A stretch of DNA of 64,000 bases, from assembly GCF_023051105.1 (NCBI RefSeq), contig NZ_JALKIL010000008.1, positions 62,001 to 126,000 on the forward strand. The letters run 5' to 3'. The translations under genes were made by a program, and so were the position numbers. The DNA comes from Anaerobiospirillum sp. NML120449. GTDB taxonomy: Bacteria; Pseudomonadota; Gammaproteobacteria; Enterobacterales; Succinivibrionaceae. Numbering within the stretch: position 1 is the first letter of the stretch; each line of letters begins with the position of its first letter. This document shows, piece after piece, positions 27,634 to 37,700 of the stretch. Under the pieces are notes generated by a model. That model ran no database searches, was not told the DNA's origin, and was given only the letters and a program-made list of their open reading frames with translations.

Positions 27634-28473
27634 ATGTCACCAGGCCACCTGAGAATTAACAGTGCCAAGGACGATGCCGCAGGCCTGCAGATCAGCTCCC
27701 GCCTCACAACTCAGATTAATGGCCTCAACCAGGGCAACCGCAATGCCTCCGACGGTATTGCCCTTGCTCAGACTGTTGAAGGTGCCATGGACGAAGTCAC
27801 CGGTATGCTTCAGAAGATCCGTACCCTGGCTGTTCAGTCCGCTAACGGTACCAACACTGCTGACGACCGCGCCGCCCTTAACAAGGAAGCCAACGCCCTG
27901 GCTCAGGAAATTAACCGTATTGCAGGCCAGACCAAGTTTGGTGGCAAGACTGTCCTTGACGGTGCAGGCAATGGCGACGACATCTACGGTGCTCCTGCTG
28001 CTGGTGGTGCTGGTGGCGGTAAAGCTAATGCAGGTACATTAACTCTGCAGGTTGGCGCCAATAAGGGCGACACTATCGGCTTTGATGTAAACTCAATGCG
28101 CTTCTCAGCTATTGCTGAACTTGCTGGTGTAAAAAACATTCTTGGCGATTTCTACGACAAAGACAAGCAGAATGTAAAGATCAGCACAGCAGAAAATGCC
28201 ACAAAGCTGCTCACTAATATTGATAAGCTCATCGGCGCTGTAGATGCTCAGCGTGCAGGTCTAGGCGCTATCCAAAACAGGTTAGAGAGCTCCATTAGAA
28301 ACCAGGCAAACGTTTCCGCCAACCAGGCTGACGCCCGCAGCAGAATTCGTGACGCAGACTTTGCCGAAGAGTCTGCCAACCTGTCACAGCAGTCCATTAT
28401 TCAGCAGGCTGCTACCTCCATGCTCATGCAGGCTAACACCCGTCCACAGCTGGGTCTTTCCCTGTTAGGCTAA
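27634..28473 (+). pseudogene. 5'-truncated flagellin (silent cassette or pseudogene)
   Basis: 279 open codons. After five unrelated residues (MSPGH), the flagellin sequence begins abruptly at LRINSAKDDAAGL. The first 36 residues of the conserved D0 region (MAVYVNTN to LSSG) are missing. No ribosome binding site precedes the ATG. The rest is undamaged: full D1, a longer variable centre (YGAPAAGGAGGGKANAG, then GDFYDKDKQNVKISTAENA) and the same C-terminal 75 residues as the tandem copies. A flagellin without the N-terminal D0 helix cannot be exported or polymerise, so it is unlikely to work alone. Its intact frame and distinct centre fit either recent truncation or a donor for gene conversion into the expressed copies 7 kb away. 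It is on the opposite strand to them. Confidence 0.8.
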
Positions 28474-28526
28474 GGTCAAATACCAGAAATTACTGACAGT
28501 CGGTCTAAATAAGCCGATTGCGATTC

Positions 28527-28561
28527 AAAGCCCGCTGGCACAATGCCTGCGGGCTTTTTCG
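28527..28561 (+). terminator. Intrinsic terminator after truncated flagellin
   Basis: AAAGCCCGC (28527-28535) pairs with GCGGGCTTT (28549-28557) and runs into TTTTTC. It lies 54 bp after the stop, the normal flagellin-to-terminator spacing here, so the 3' end of the unit is complete. Confidence 0.9.
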
Positions 28562-28675
28562 TATCTGGATACCTGTAAAACATGAGCAGATTTTCTTTAA
28601 GAGCTGTTCAACCGCAGATCATGCCGATCGAGCTGCAAGTGACATTATTGCTCGTAGATGTTCAATATTATACTT

Positions 28676-28735
28676 TACATAACAATATGTATATATTGAA
28701 AATATTACAGTTTATTCTTTACATATCGTTATGTA
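28676..28735. promoter_or_regulatory. Pair of TACATA-N4-TATGTA palindromes
   Basis: TACATA-ACAA-TATGTA at 28676-28691 and TACATA-TCGT-TATGTA at 28720-28735. The arms are identical, the 4-bp centres differ, and the midpoints are 44 bp apart (about four helical turns). They lie in an AT-rich island with no gene starting on either side. This is the layout of a double operator. The controlled transcript is not evident; the tandem repeat begins 45 bp to the right. Confidence 0.5.
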
Positions 28736-28780
28736 TTGCATATCAGATTAATTATGGACTCAATGCGTTATGGAGCGCAG

Positions 28781-29140
28781 CTGTTCTGGATTGAACTCTA
28801 AGGTTCGTTCTGGATCGCAGCTGTTCTGGATTGAACTCTAAGGTTCGTTCTGGATCGCAGCTGTTCTGGATTGAACTCTAAGGTTCGTTCTGGATCGCAG
28901 CTGTTCTGGATTGAGCTCTAAGGTTCGTTCTGGATCACAGCTGTTCTGGATTGAGCTCTAAGGTTCGTTCTGGATCACAGCTGCTCTGGATTGAGCTCTA
29001 AGGTTCGTTCTGGATTACAGCTGTTCTGGATTGAGCTCTAAGGTTCGTTCTGGATTACAGCTGTTCTGGATTGAACTCTAAGGTTCGTTCTGGATTACAG
29101 CTGTTCTGTATTGAGCTCTAAGGTTCGTTCTGGATCGCAG
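28781..29140. repeat. 40-bp tandem repeat, nine copies
   Basis: Nine head-to-tail units of 40 bp begin CTGTTCTGGATTGA and end GGATCGCAG or GGATTACAG. The copies differ at a few sites: AACTC versus AGCTC, and TCG/TCA/TTA before CAG. Variants are clustered: units 1-3 carry TCG, the following ones TCA, later ones TTA, then TCG again. This suggests stepwise block duplication. There are no spacers, so it is not CRISPR. It lies between the paired palindromes and the nifS terminator. Confidence 0.95.
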
Positions 29141-29266
29141 CTGCGGATAATTGAGAACTCTATGGAGTTCTGGATTGCAGCTGGGCGCATTGTTGCTGAG
29201 GTTGCAGAGGTGGCTGGCCGGGACGGCCAGGGGCGGGATTTGGAGTTTTGCTGTGGGGCGGGTACG

Positions 29267-29295
29267 ACAAAGCCCGGCATGGCCGGGCTTTGTGA
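29267..29295. terminator. Terminator of nifS (bidirectional form)
   Basis: ACAAAGCCCGGC and GCCGGGCTTTGT form a perfect 12-bp stem with a 3-nt loop, 95 bp beyond the nifS stop on the minus strand. Confidence 0.88.
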
Positions 29296-29387
29296 GGGCC
29301 GGAGAATCCGGCACGGGAGGTGCTGCCGCTGGCAAAGCCAGGGCGCTGCGGCCAGCGCTGCTGGCGCTGGGCGCTGGAGCGGAGCGA

Positions 29388-30635
29388 TTAGGCGCGGCGC
29401 TCGTTTGACTCAGGATCGAAGACGTGGTCGACGTTCTTGAGCTGTGGCTTGTTCTGGTTCCAGTATGGGGACAGCTCACGCAGACGGCCGATAATACCTG
29501 GCAGAACCTCGATGGTACGATCGATCTCAGCCTCAGTGGTGAAGCGGGATAAGGAGAAGCGGATAGTACCGTGAGCACAGGAGAATGGAATGCCCAGAGC
29601 CTGCATTACGTGAGATGGCTCAAGGCTCTCGGAGGAGCATGCAGAGCCTGAGGAGGCGGCAATACCGTACTCATTTAACATGAGCAGAATAGCCTCACCC
29701 TCAATGAACTTGAAGCCTACGTTCAGGGTGTTTGGAGTACGCTCAGTCTGATCGCCCATTACCAGAACCTCAGGAATGGTCTTTACGATGGCATCCTGCA
29801 GCTTGTCACGCAGCTTGCGTACGCGGGTGTCCAGCTCGTTTAAGTGAGCCTTGGCCAGCTCACAGGCAACACCCAGACCTACGATGTATGGTACGTTCTC
29901 TGTACCGGCGCGACGGCCTCTTTCCTGGTGACCACCGTGGAGGTATGGCAGGAAGCGGGTACCACGACGAACGTATAAGGCACCAACGCCCTTAGGAGCG
30001 TGCAGCTTGTGACCGGAGAAGGAGAGCATGCGTACCTGAGTGTTCTTAACATCTACAGGAATCTTGCCCACAGCCTGAACAGCGTCAGAGTGGAATACTA
30101 CACCACGCTCGGCAGCAATCTCGGAAAGCTTTGGAATGTCGTAGACATTACCGGTCTCATTGTTAGCCCACATAATGGAGGCCAGAGCGGTCTTGTCAGA
30201 AAGCAGCTTTGCCAGATCCTCAGGATTTAAGTCACCCTTGGAATTTGCCTCAAGATACTTGACGGTAACACCACGGGCTGCAAGGAACTCACAGGTGTCG
30301 ATAATAGCCGGGTGCTCCAGACGGGTGGTAACAATCTCATCCTTGTTCTTCTGGGTCCATAAGGAGGTCCATAAGGCGGCGTTATCAGACTCGGAGGCAC
30401 AGGAGGTGAAGATAATCTCATCAGGGTGCTCAGCGCCGATTAAGTCAGCTACCTGCTCACGGGCACGGCTGATGGCCTTCTCAACAGGAACACCAAAGCC
30501 ATGCTGAGAGGAAGGATTACCGTAGAAGGTAGTCAGGTAAGGCATCATGGCCTCAACTACCTTTGGATCGATCATTGTGGTGGCGTTGTTGTCCAGGTAA
30601 ATGCCGGTACCTGCACCCATGTTATTTGTATCCAT
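29388..30635 (-). CDS. nifS: Cysteine desulfurase NifS
   Basis: 415 residues. A PLP enzyme that takes sulfur from cysteine and delivers it as persulfide to the NifU scaffold. PLP lysine Lys210 lies in SFSGHKLHAPKGVG. The catalytic Cys333 is in ASSGSACSS, with the short active-site loop of group I (NifS/IscS). N-terminal YLDNNATTMIDPKVVEAM and the ANNETGN and HSDAVQAVGK blocks are canonical. It is the second gene of a nifU-nifS pair, with a 540-bp gap between them. There is no iscR, iscA, hscBA or nitrogenase gene nearby, so this looks like a general Fe-S system of the two-component NIF type known from some anaerobes and Campylobacterota. Confidence 0.95.
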   Translation of the reverse strand: MDTNNMGAGTGIYLDNNATTMIDPKVVEAMMPYLTTFYGNPSSQHGFGVPVEKAISRAREQVADLIGAEHPDEIIFTSCASESDNAALWTSLWTQKNKDEIVTTRLEHPAIIDTCEFLAARGVTVKYLEANSKGDLNPEDLAKLLSDKTALASIMWANNETGNVYDIPKLSEIAAERGVVFHSDAVQAVGKIPVDVKNTQVRMLSFSGHKLHAPKGVGALYVRRGTRFLPYLHGGHQERGRRAGTENVPYIVGLGVACELAKAHLNELDTRVRKLRDKLQDAIVKTIPEVLVMGDQTERTPNTLNVGFKFIEGEAILLMLNEYGIAASSGSACSSESLEPSHVMQALGIPFSCAHGTIRFSLSRFTTEAEIDRTIEVLPGIIGRLRELSPYWNQNKPQLKNVDHVFDPESNERRA

Positions 30636-31174
30636 CTTTTTTCCTGCAATTGCCTCATGCCCCCTGATTTGGGGAGCGGCGGGCAGCTGTAAGTTTTATC
30701 CGGCCGGATTTTCATCACAGCAAGGCGATTTTCTGCAATGTCTTATCACTGATATCGCTTTGCCTGGTGCCAGTATCATCTGTATTAGTGCTGGCGCAGA
30801 GAAACAAAAGGTGAGCGGTGGGCAGACAGACTGTCCTGTGGGCTGGTCATCTGTCCATGGCATGATGAGGCGGCAGGTCTGACCTGTGTCAGTGGCTGCA
30901 TAATCCCCGCACCCTTCCGGGCCGGTACTTTCAGTACCATGATTGAAACTGTTTTGACCTTTGACAGTCGGGGAGAGCCAGGATTTACCTGGAGCGCTGG
31001 GCCTGTGGTGCATGGCACCGGCCTGCTGTTCTCAGCTGGTAGTGCATGGCACTGGTCAGCTGCTATCTTCCCCGGCCGGCAGCTGACTGCGTGGTCAGTC
31101 TGCCGGCTGTGGTCCATCAGTGAGGGCTTTGCTAATTGCGGCCCTGCTGCCTGATGTCCTTGCGATCTGCGCTG
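30636..31174. other. Gap between nifU and nifS
   Basis: 540 bp of GC-rich DNA without a supported gene. No clear terminator or promoter was found, so nifU and nifS could share a transcript. The length is unusual for an operon. Confidence 0.4.
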
Positions 31175-32107
31175 TTAGACGGAGATCTTGAGCTTGGAGA
31201 AGTCAGCGCCAAAGGCGGCTTCAAGCTTGGTCTTTAAGAAGTTTAAGGTCATGTCGTGCATCATGCCGGTAGCGATGTTGCCGGTGAAGCGGAACTTGAT
31301 CTCATCGCCGTTAATGCCCAGCAGGCTGATGCGGGAGCCGTCGGTCAGACCGGAGTTGAGCTCCTTGACTACGCCGTCAACTTTCTGGAAGTGTGGAGAA
31401 TCCAGGGTAGCACCATCAAATGAAGTGGTGTTGCCGGTGCTGCAGCCACAGCTCTTGTTCTCGGTAGTGGTGGCAATCTTGATGCCCTGAACAGGAGTCT
31501 GAGCAAAGCCTGGACGTGGGGTACCGCAGCGCTCGAGGTCAACCCAGACCTCATCGATGATTTCTTCGATGCGCATGTGACAGCTCTGGCAGCCGCCGCC
31601 AGCCTTGGTGTAGTTGGTAACTTCCTCAACGGTGGTGAGGTGGTTTTCCCATACTACCTTCTTAATCTTGTTGGCTCCGACGCCAAAGCAGTGACAGATA
31701 ATCTCGCCGTCTTCGTCGTGAATGTGCTCATAGGTCTTGCCGTGGTAGTTGGCAATGGCAGCGTCTAAAGCTTCACGGCCCATTACGGAGCAGTGCATCT
31801 TCTCAGCTGGCAGACCGCCCAGATAGTCAGCAATCATCTGGTTGGTAATCTTTTCAGCCTCGGCCAGGCTCTTGCCAATCAGCATCTCGGTTAAAGCAGA
31901 TGAGGATGCGATGGCGCTGCCGCAACCATAGGTCTGGAAAGCTGCATCTTCGATAATGTCGGTGGTTGGATTGATCTTTAACATTAATCTCAGAGCATCA
32001 CCGCAAATAATCGAGCCCACGTCACCAACAGCATTGGCGTCTTCAATAACACGTGCGTTGCGTGGATTCAGGAAATGATCTTTAACTTTTTCAGAGTAAT
32101 CCCACAT
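31175..32107 (-). CDS. nifU: Fe-S cluster scaffold NifU with altered C-terminal domain
   Basis: 310 residues from the ATG at 32107 (MWDYSEK). A TTG 15 nt upstream is rejected. The IscU-like domain has the scaffold residues Cys35, Asp37, Cys62 and Cys106. The central BFD-type [2Fe-2S] domain has Cys138-X-Cys140 and Cys173-X2-Cys176. The C-terminal Nfu-like domain (about 240-310) lacks its CXXC: where the family has a CAGCPSS-like loop, this protein reads NIATGMMHD. So two of three cluster sites are intact and the third is lost. GAGG lies 9 nt before the ATG. A TTAGC-N4-GCTAA box is found about 320 bp upstream. Confidence 0.94.
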   Translation of the reverse strand: MWDYSEKVKDHFLNPRNARVIEDANAVGDVGSIICGDALRLMLKINPTTDIIEDAAFQTYGCGSAIASSSALTEMLIGKSLAEAEKITNQMIADYLGGLPAEKMHCSVMGREALDAAIANYHGKTYEHIHDEDGEIICHCFGVGANKIKKVVWENHLTTVEEVTNYTKAGGGCQSCHMRIEEIIDEVWVDLERCGTPRPGFAQTPVQGIKIATTTENKSCGCSTGNTTSFDGATLDSPHFQKVDGVVKELNSGLTDGSRISLLGINGDEIKFRFTGNIATGMMHDMTLNFLKTKLEAAFGADFSKLKISV

Positions 32108-33044
32108 AGCTAAAAGCCTCAATTAAATTCGGTGAAACAGACAGATTCATTCCGTCTGGTGCCGGACATAACAGATCCGGGCATAAGCGGGACATCCTGT
32201 CTCCGTCATACCTCTGTCAGGCACTGGGTCAACTGGGCTGACCTGAAATCAGCGCGTTGATTTTAGATCCTGAAAGCCCTCATTACAAACCATATTCCTG
32301 ACCTTCAGGATATCCATGGATTAATGCCTTCATTCACTTGGTTCTGTTGTTAACTCCTGCATAAACAGGCCTGAATTAACGGCTTACAATTTTACAGGAA
32401 ATAACACAGGTGATAATGCAAAGATTTAGCAAATGCTAACCTGTCCCCAACAACTGATCAAAAGTACCATTCAGGGTGGAGAGCTCACCTGGCATCAACA
32501 GGCATATAAATCACAGCCACAGGCAGTTGCCGCTATTATTGCACAGTATTACAAAAGTAGATTAATAAAATGCTAAAAGCACCGGTATGACCCGTCTGAT
32601 TTAGGGAAAATTTTCACTTCCGCCATAAGTTTTTACCATTTGCCTGCTGTATCGTGCCCTGCCCCTGCCATTGCCTGACTTAGCACCACAGGCAGCAGTC
32701 ATGACCAAGGCTATGGCCATCTTGAGCATAGGCACATAACTGTTGCTGCGCATGCACAGCTGACGCACCGGCAGTGCGCCATGACTGCCACGAACAGCTA
32801 TGAGCAATGGGATGGCTGGCCGGGCCGTCAGTTTCCGTGCAGCCGGCTGGCTGCACGGCGCGGCAAGTGGCAGCTGCGGTGGTCAGTGCCTGGCCATTGC
32901 GGTGGCCAGTGCCAGACCATTGCGGTGGTCAGTTCATGACCATTGCGCTGACCATTGCAGGTGCTGAGACCGGGCGGCCCGGGCTGCAAGGGGGTATAAT
33001 GACGCCAGCTTTTAACTTCCCGGTCAACAGAGCAAGGGGTATGC
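32108..33044. other. Intergenic region between nifU (minus) and the MATE gene (plus)
   Basis: About 0.94 kb between divergent genes. It holds the TTAGC-N4-GCTAA box at 32426-32439, AT-rich DNA at 32270-32600 probably including the nifU promoter, and GC-rich CCATTGCGGTGG repeats at 32880-32960. A TATAAT lies at 32995-33000, 45 bp before the MATE start, without a good -35. No gene seen. Confidence 0.55.
32426..32439. promoter_or_regulatory. TTAGC-N4-GCTAA palindrome upstream of nifU (MntR/DtxR-like box)
   Basis: TTAGCAAATGCTAA. Its core TAGCAAATGCTA differs at one position from the E. coli MntR box core as I recall it (TAGCAAAGGCTA). The same TTAGC/GCTAA arms occur at the two proposed small-RNA promoters (38644-38657 and 39425-39438). 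A nearby TGATAATG resembles a Fur half-site. Regulator identity is inference. Confidence 0.55.
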
Positions 33045-34466
33045 ATGACTAATCAGGCAAAAGCAAGAGAAAGCCTCAGCGACATGGTCAACCGTGACAT
33101 GACGCTTTCTGAGCAGATTGGACTGACAGTAAGACTGAGTATGCCGTCAATCATGGCTCAGCTGTCCTCAATTGCCATGCAGTATATCGATGCTGCCATG
33201 GTGGGCAGTCTTGGAGCTCAGGCATCAGCCTCCATAGGTCTTATGATGGCCCCAATCTGGCTGTTTACCGGTATCTGCATTACCTCAGTGTCAGGCTTTT
33301 CCGTACAGGTAGCTCATCTGCTGGGCGGACGTGACGAGGTCAAGGCACGTATCGTAGTGCGTCAGAGCTATGTGGTCCTGATGATCTTTGCTCTGGCCGT
33401 TTCGGGAGTTGCCTGCGCCCTTGCCTCATCCCTGCCGGTATTTCTCGGAGGTTCTCCGGAGATTGTGGGCCACTCAGCTGCCTACTTCACTATCTACATG
33501 GCAGCCCTCCCTCTGTTCCAGCTTAACTTCCTGTCAGCTGCCATGCTGCGCTGCTCAGGTAATATGCTGCTGCCAGGCATGCTCAATATCATGATGTGCG
33601 TGCTGGATGTTATCTTCAATTTCATCTTTATCTTTGAGACCAGGATAATCGATCTGCCTTTATTTGGTCCGGTTGAGGTCTATAGCGCCGGTATGGGCGT
33701 TGAGGGTGCTGCTGCCGGAACAGCGGCAGCCGCCGGTATTACCGGTATTATCATGACCTTCTTCCTTACCATGCGTTCACCGTCCCTGGCCCTGCATATT
33801 GATAAGGGCTCATTCCGCCCTACTCTTGAAGTGGTAAGACGAGCACTGCGTATCTCCCTTCCTATTACCGCTCAGCAGTTCATGATCAGCTCAGCCCAGA
33901 TTGTGTCCACCATGATTGTGGCTCCCCTGGGTACTGTGGCCATTGCCGCTCACTCTTTTGCCATAACTATTGAGGCTATCTGCTATATGCCGGGCTTTGG
34001 TATTGGTGATGCCGCCACCACTCTGGTAGGTCAGTCCATTGGCGCCCGCCGTTTTGACCTTACCCGTCGCTTTGCCCGTATTACTCTGAGCTTTGGCACT
34101 CTGGTCATGGCTGTCATGGGCATGCTTATGTATATCTTTGCCCCTGAGGTCATGGCTGTAATGACTCCTGATGAGCATGTACGTCAGCTGGCCGTTGACG
34201 TGCTGCGCATTCAGGCTTTTGCCGAGCCTCTCTTTGCCGTAGCCATCGTGGGCTATGGCATCTGCGTAGGTGCTGGTGACACCTTTATCCCAAGCCTGCT
34301 CAACTTCGGCTCCATGTGGCTTATCCGCCTTGGCATGGCCTGGTATCTGTCCTTAAGCTACGGCCTTACCGGCGTCTGGATTGCCATGGCCGTTGAGCTT
34401 TCTATCAGAGGCATGCTCTTCCTTGCACGCCTGCGCTGGGGCAACTGGATTAAAACCATGAACTGA
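33045..34466 (+). CDS. MATE family multidrug/Na+ efflux transporter
   Basis: 473 residues with 12 hydrophobic segments in two six-helix halves, the normal MATE length. Family features include LSMPSIMAQLSSIAMQYIDAA in helix 1, the DAAMVG segment with an acidic residue expected in the N-lobe cation site, GDAATTLVGQSIGA in the second half, and the GAGDTFIPSLLNF loop. MATE proteins export cationic drugs or metabolites in exchange for Na+ or H+. The ATG follows AAGGGG closely. It is monocistronic, with a terminator 165 bp downstream. Substrate unknown. Confidence 0.92.
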   Translation: MTNQAKARESLSDMVNRDMTLSEQIGLTVRLSMPSIMAQLSSIAMQYIDAAMVGSLGAQASASIGLMMAPIWLFTGICITSVSGFSVQVAHLLGGRDEVKARIVVRQSYVVLMIFALAVSGVACALASSLPVFLGGSPEIVGHSAAYFTIYMAALPLFQLNFLSAAMLRCSGNMLLPGMLNIMMCVLDVIFNFIFIFETRIIDLPLFGPVEVYSAGMGVEGAAAGTAAAAGITGIIMTFFLTMRSPSLALHIDKGSFRPTLEVVRRALRISLPITAQQFMISSAQIVSTMIVAPLGTVAIAAHSFAITIEAICYMPGFGIGDAATTLVGQSIGARRFDLTRRFARITLSFGTLVMAVMGMLMYIFAPEVMAVMTPDEHVRQLAVDVLRIQAFAEPLFAVAIVGYGICVGAGDTFIPSLLNFGSMWLIRLGMAWYLSLSYGLTGVWIAMAVELSIRGMLFLARLRWGNWIKTMN

Positions 34467-34629
34467 CCGGCCCCAGCGCCGTCGCAGCGCCAGCGCCATG
34501 GCCAGCCTCGGCCGTTAGCCGTACTTTGCCTGGCCTCAACATGCGCCATGGCTCCTGCCATGCAACGGCCATGGGCGCGGCCCTGTCACGGCACTGGTCT
34601 TGACCACTGCGGTCCACGCATCAAATAGC

Positions 34630-34676
34630 AAAGCCCCACACAGAGGCTGATAACAGCTTTTGTGTGGGGCTTTTGA
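34630..34676. terminator. Bidirectional terminator between MATE gene and copA
   Basis: AAAGCCCCACACA (34630-34642) pairs with TGTGTGGGGCTTT (34661-34673), followed on + by TTGAC. It serves the converging MATE gene and copA. Confidence 0.88.
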
Positions 34677-34719
34677 CTTTTCTTCTGATCAGAGTGTTGA
34701 CTCGTCAGTCAGGCTGCGG

Positions 34720-37700
34720 CTACATGGTAATGCCCTTGCACTCAAAGCCCTCTTCGGTGATGGCACTTGATATCTGCTCGTCGCTTAGCTCAGGTGCTGC
34801 CTTAATGCGGGCACACTTGTTTTCAAGAGATACCTCAATGACCTCACAGCCAGGCAGAGCGCTCAGAGCCCGGGTCACACTGCGTACGCAGTGCTGACAG
34901 CTCATACCCTCAATCTGTACTGTTTTTTCCATAAACTCACTAACCTCACTTTGCTGTGCAAAAGCCTGAGCCTGCAGACTGTCCTTACAGCCACACTCGC
35001 CCCTGCTCTCCCCGCAGCAGCTGCCACTTTCAGATTCAGGCTCTGAGCTGGCGGCGCTGGTACCGGTACTGGAGCTTGTACTGGTGCTGGTGCAGGACTG
35101 GTCATCAGCGCTGCAGGCGCAGCCATGGCCTGGGCTGCAGCATGATGATTCACTGGCTGTGGAGCTGGCCGGGGCGGCAGCTGCCTGGGAGCCGGTTGCG
35201 GCGTCAGCTGCCGGCAGTGGTCCGCCGGTTACGGCCACACGTGCAGGTAAGGACAGGTCAAGGCGGGCGGCGGTATTCTTTTGTTTGGCAAGGTCACCGC
35301 CATGCTGGGAACCACAGACAGCATAGTTTTCGCACTCTTTGCAGGCCATGGCCTTGCAGTGTTTGGTAGAAACACCAGCAAGGGCATTGAGAGGCATGCT
35401 ACGCAGTCTCAGGGCATTGCCTACCACGCACACTGAGCTCATGCTCATGAGCAGCGCGGCCACCATAGGGTTGAGCTGCATGTCAAACTGAACAAAGAGA
35501 CCGGCGGCCAGTGGAATACAGAAGATATTGTAGACAAAGGCCCAGAAGAAGTTTTCCTTGATATTGCCAAGGGTAAGCTTGGACAGAGCAATGGCACGGG
35601 CAATGGTGGTCAGATCGTCACGCATAACAATGATGTCCGCACAGGATGCGGCAATATCGGTGCCTCCGGCCAGGGAAATACCGACATCACTGGCAGCAAG
35701 AGACGGAGCGTCATTAATACCGTCGCCCACCATGGCTACGACATTTTCCTTTCCCTTGAGCTTGTTTACCAGGTATGCCTTGTCAGCCGGCATACAGGCT
35801 GCTTTCCAGGTATCAATACCGGTTCTGCGGGCAACAGCCTCCACAGTGGAGAAACGATCACCTGAGACCATAAGCGGCCGCACGCCCTGGATATGGAGCA
35901 TTTTGACCATTTTCTGGGCTGATTGACGGACACGGTCACCAAGGTAAAAAGCAGCCAGCTCCTGACTGGCATCAAACAGATGCACCAGCAGATACTGATC
36001 AAGGCGCTTTTGCTCAGAGCTCTTTTCACTGGCCGCAACATAAGCCTCCTCAAGACGCTCCCGGCTTTCAGCAATATCAGCCCGGCTGCTGTGCATGCCC
36101 TTCATAAATTCGGTACTGCCCATGTAGTAAACATGCCCCCGTACCTTCATCTCTACACCACGTCCCTCATGGACCTTGAAGTACTCAATGTCCCCATCAC
36201 CAAAGCCGGTAAGACGGGCCATTTCAGCGGCGCTGACCGCGCCAGCTCCGGCAGCGCCCGCACTGGCTGCGCCTGCGCCGGCTCCGGCTGTTGCAGCTGC
36301 GCCGACTGTGGCGACTGCGCCAGGCGTGCCCATTGCTAAATGGTCATCCGTTGCAGCCGGTGCTGATTCCCTGACCAGCTCGTCGCGGCACCAGGTGGCA
36401 AGGGCACGGGCAATTGGGTGCTCAGAGCGCTGCTCCATGGCAAGTACCAGCTGCAGAGCCTGAGTTCGGGTCAGAGGGCTGCTCTCGTGCATGTCTGCCC
36501 TGGCAACCGACATTTTGCCTGCGGTGATGGTGCCGGTCTTGTCAAAGACCATGATATTGACGCGGCTTAACTGCTCAATGGCCTCAGGGCTCTTAAAGAG
36601 AATTCCCATGGAGGCTGAGCGGCCGGTAGCCACCATAATGGCAGTTGGGGCTGCAAGGCCAAGGGCGCAAGGACAGGACACCACCAGTACGGATACGGCA
36701 AAGGTCAGTGCCGTGCCTGGAGGTGCTCCCTCCATAATCCAGATGATGGCTGTTACCAGAGAAATGAGCATTACAGCCGGCACAAAGAAAAAGGAAATGC
36801 GATCGGCTATACGGGAGATAGGAGCTTTCTGGCTGTTGGCTTCATCAACCAGGGCAATAATTTTCGACAAGGTGGTATCGGCACCAGTCTTAAGTACCCG
36901 GCAGACCACATAGCCATCGCGCATGAAGGTAGCTGAGGTGACAGGAGAACCCACCTTGCGGGTTACCGGACGGGCTTCACCTGTCAGGGCGCTTTCATCA
37001 AAAACACCCGATCCTTCAATAACCACGCAGTCGACACCGACGCGATCGCCATTGCGCAGGATAATCTCATCGCCAGGCACAATGTCATCAAGAGGCACGG
37101 TGGTCTCTTCAAAACCGCCCTTGCCATCAGCAACACGTTTGACCGCCGTATCCGGTGCCAGCTCATAAAGAGCGGCAATAGCGCTGACGGCCTTATGCCT
37201 TGCTTTGGCCTCAAAATACTTGCCCACTGATACCAGAGTAAGAATGGTTGCCACAGACTCAAAATACAGTGAGTAATGATCATGCAGGTGGGCAGCATCA
37301 AAGCCCGGCGGGATTAGATAAAGGCTGTAGCACGAAAAGAGGAAGGAGGCACCGGCACCAACGGAGACCAGAGAGTCCATGTTGGGCGCAAATCCCAGCA
37401 TGGCCTTAAAACCTGAGGTAAAGTAATGATAATTGAGCACCATTACAGCAAGACTTATGGCCAGCTTAACCCAGGCACTGACAAGAGCATCACTGATAAT
37501 GCTGATACCCGTCATAGGACCCATGGAAACAATCATCAGCACTACGGTAAGCACTGCCGAAGCAATCAGGGAAAACTGTCTTCTGGCAACATTACGTGCC
37601 TCAGTCTCACCGGCAGCCGACAAAGAGGTCCCATCACCAGCGCGCCCTGCCCTGCCATGGGCACCGGAGCTCAAAGCCTGAGCTTCATAGCCTGCTTCCT

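Noticed and set aside
28801-28840. tRNA-like GGTTCG in the 40-bp repeat
   Set aside because: No acceptor, D or anticodon arms can be formed around it.
28781-29140. CRISPR array
   Set aside because: Units are directly adjacent with no unique spacers, and no cas genes are present.
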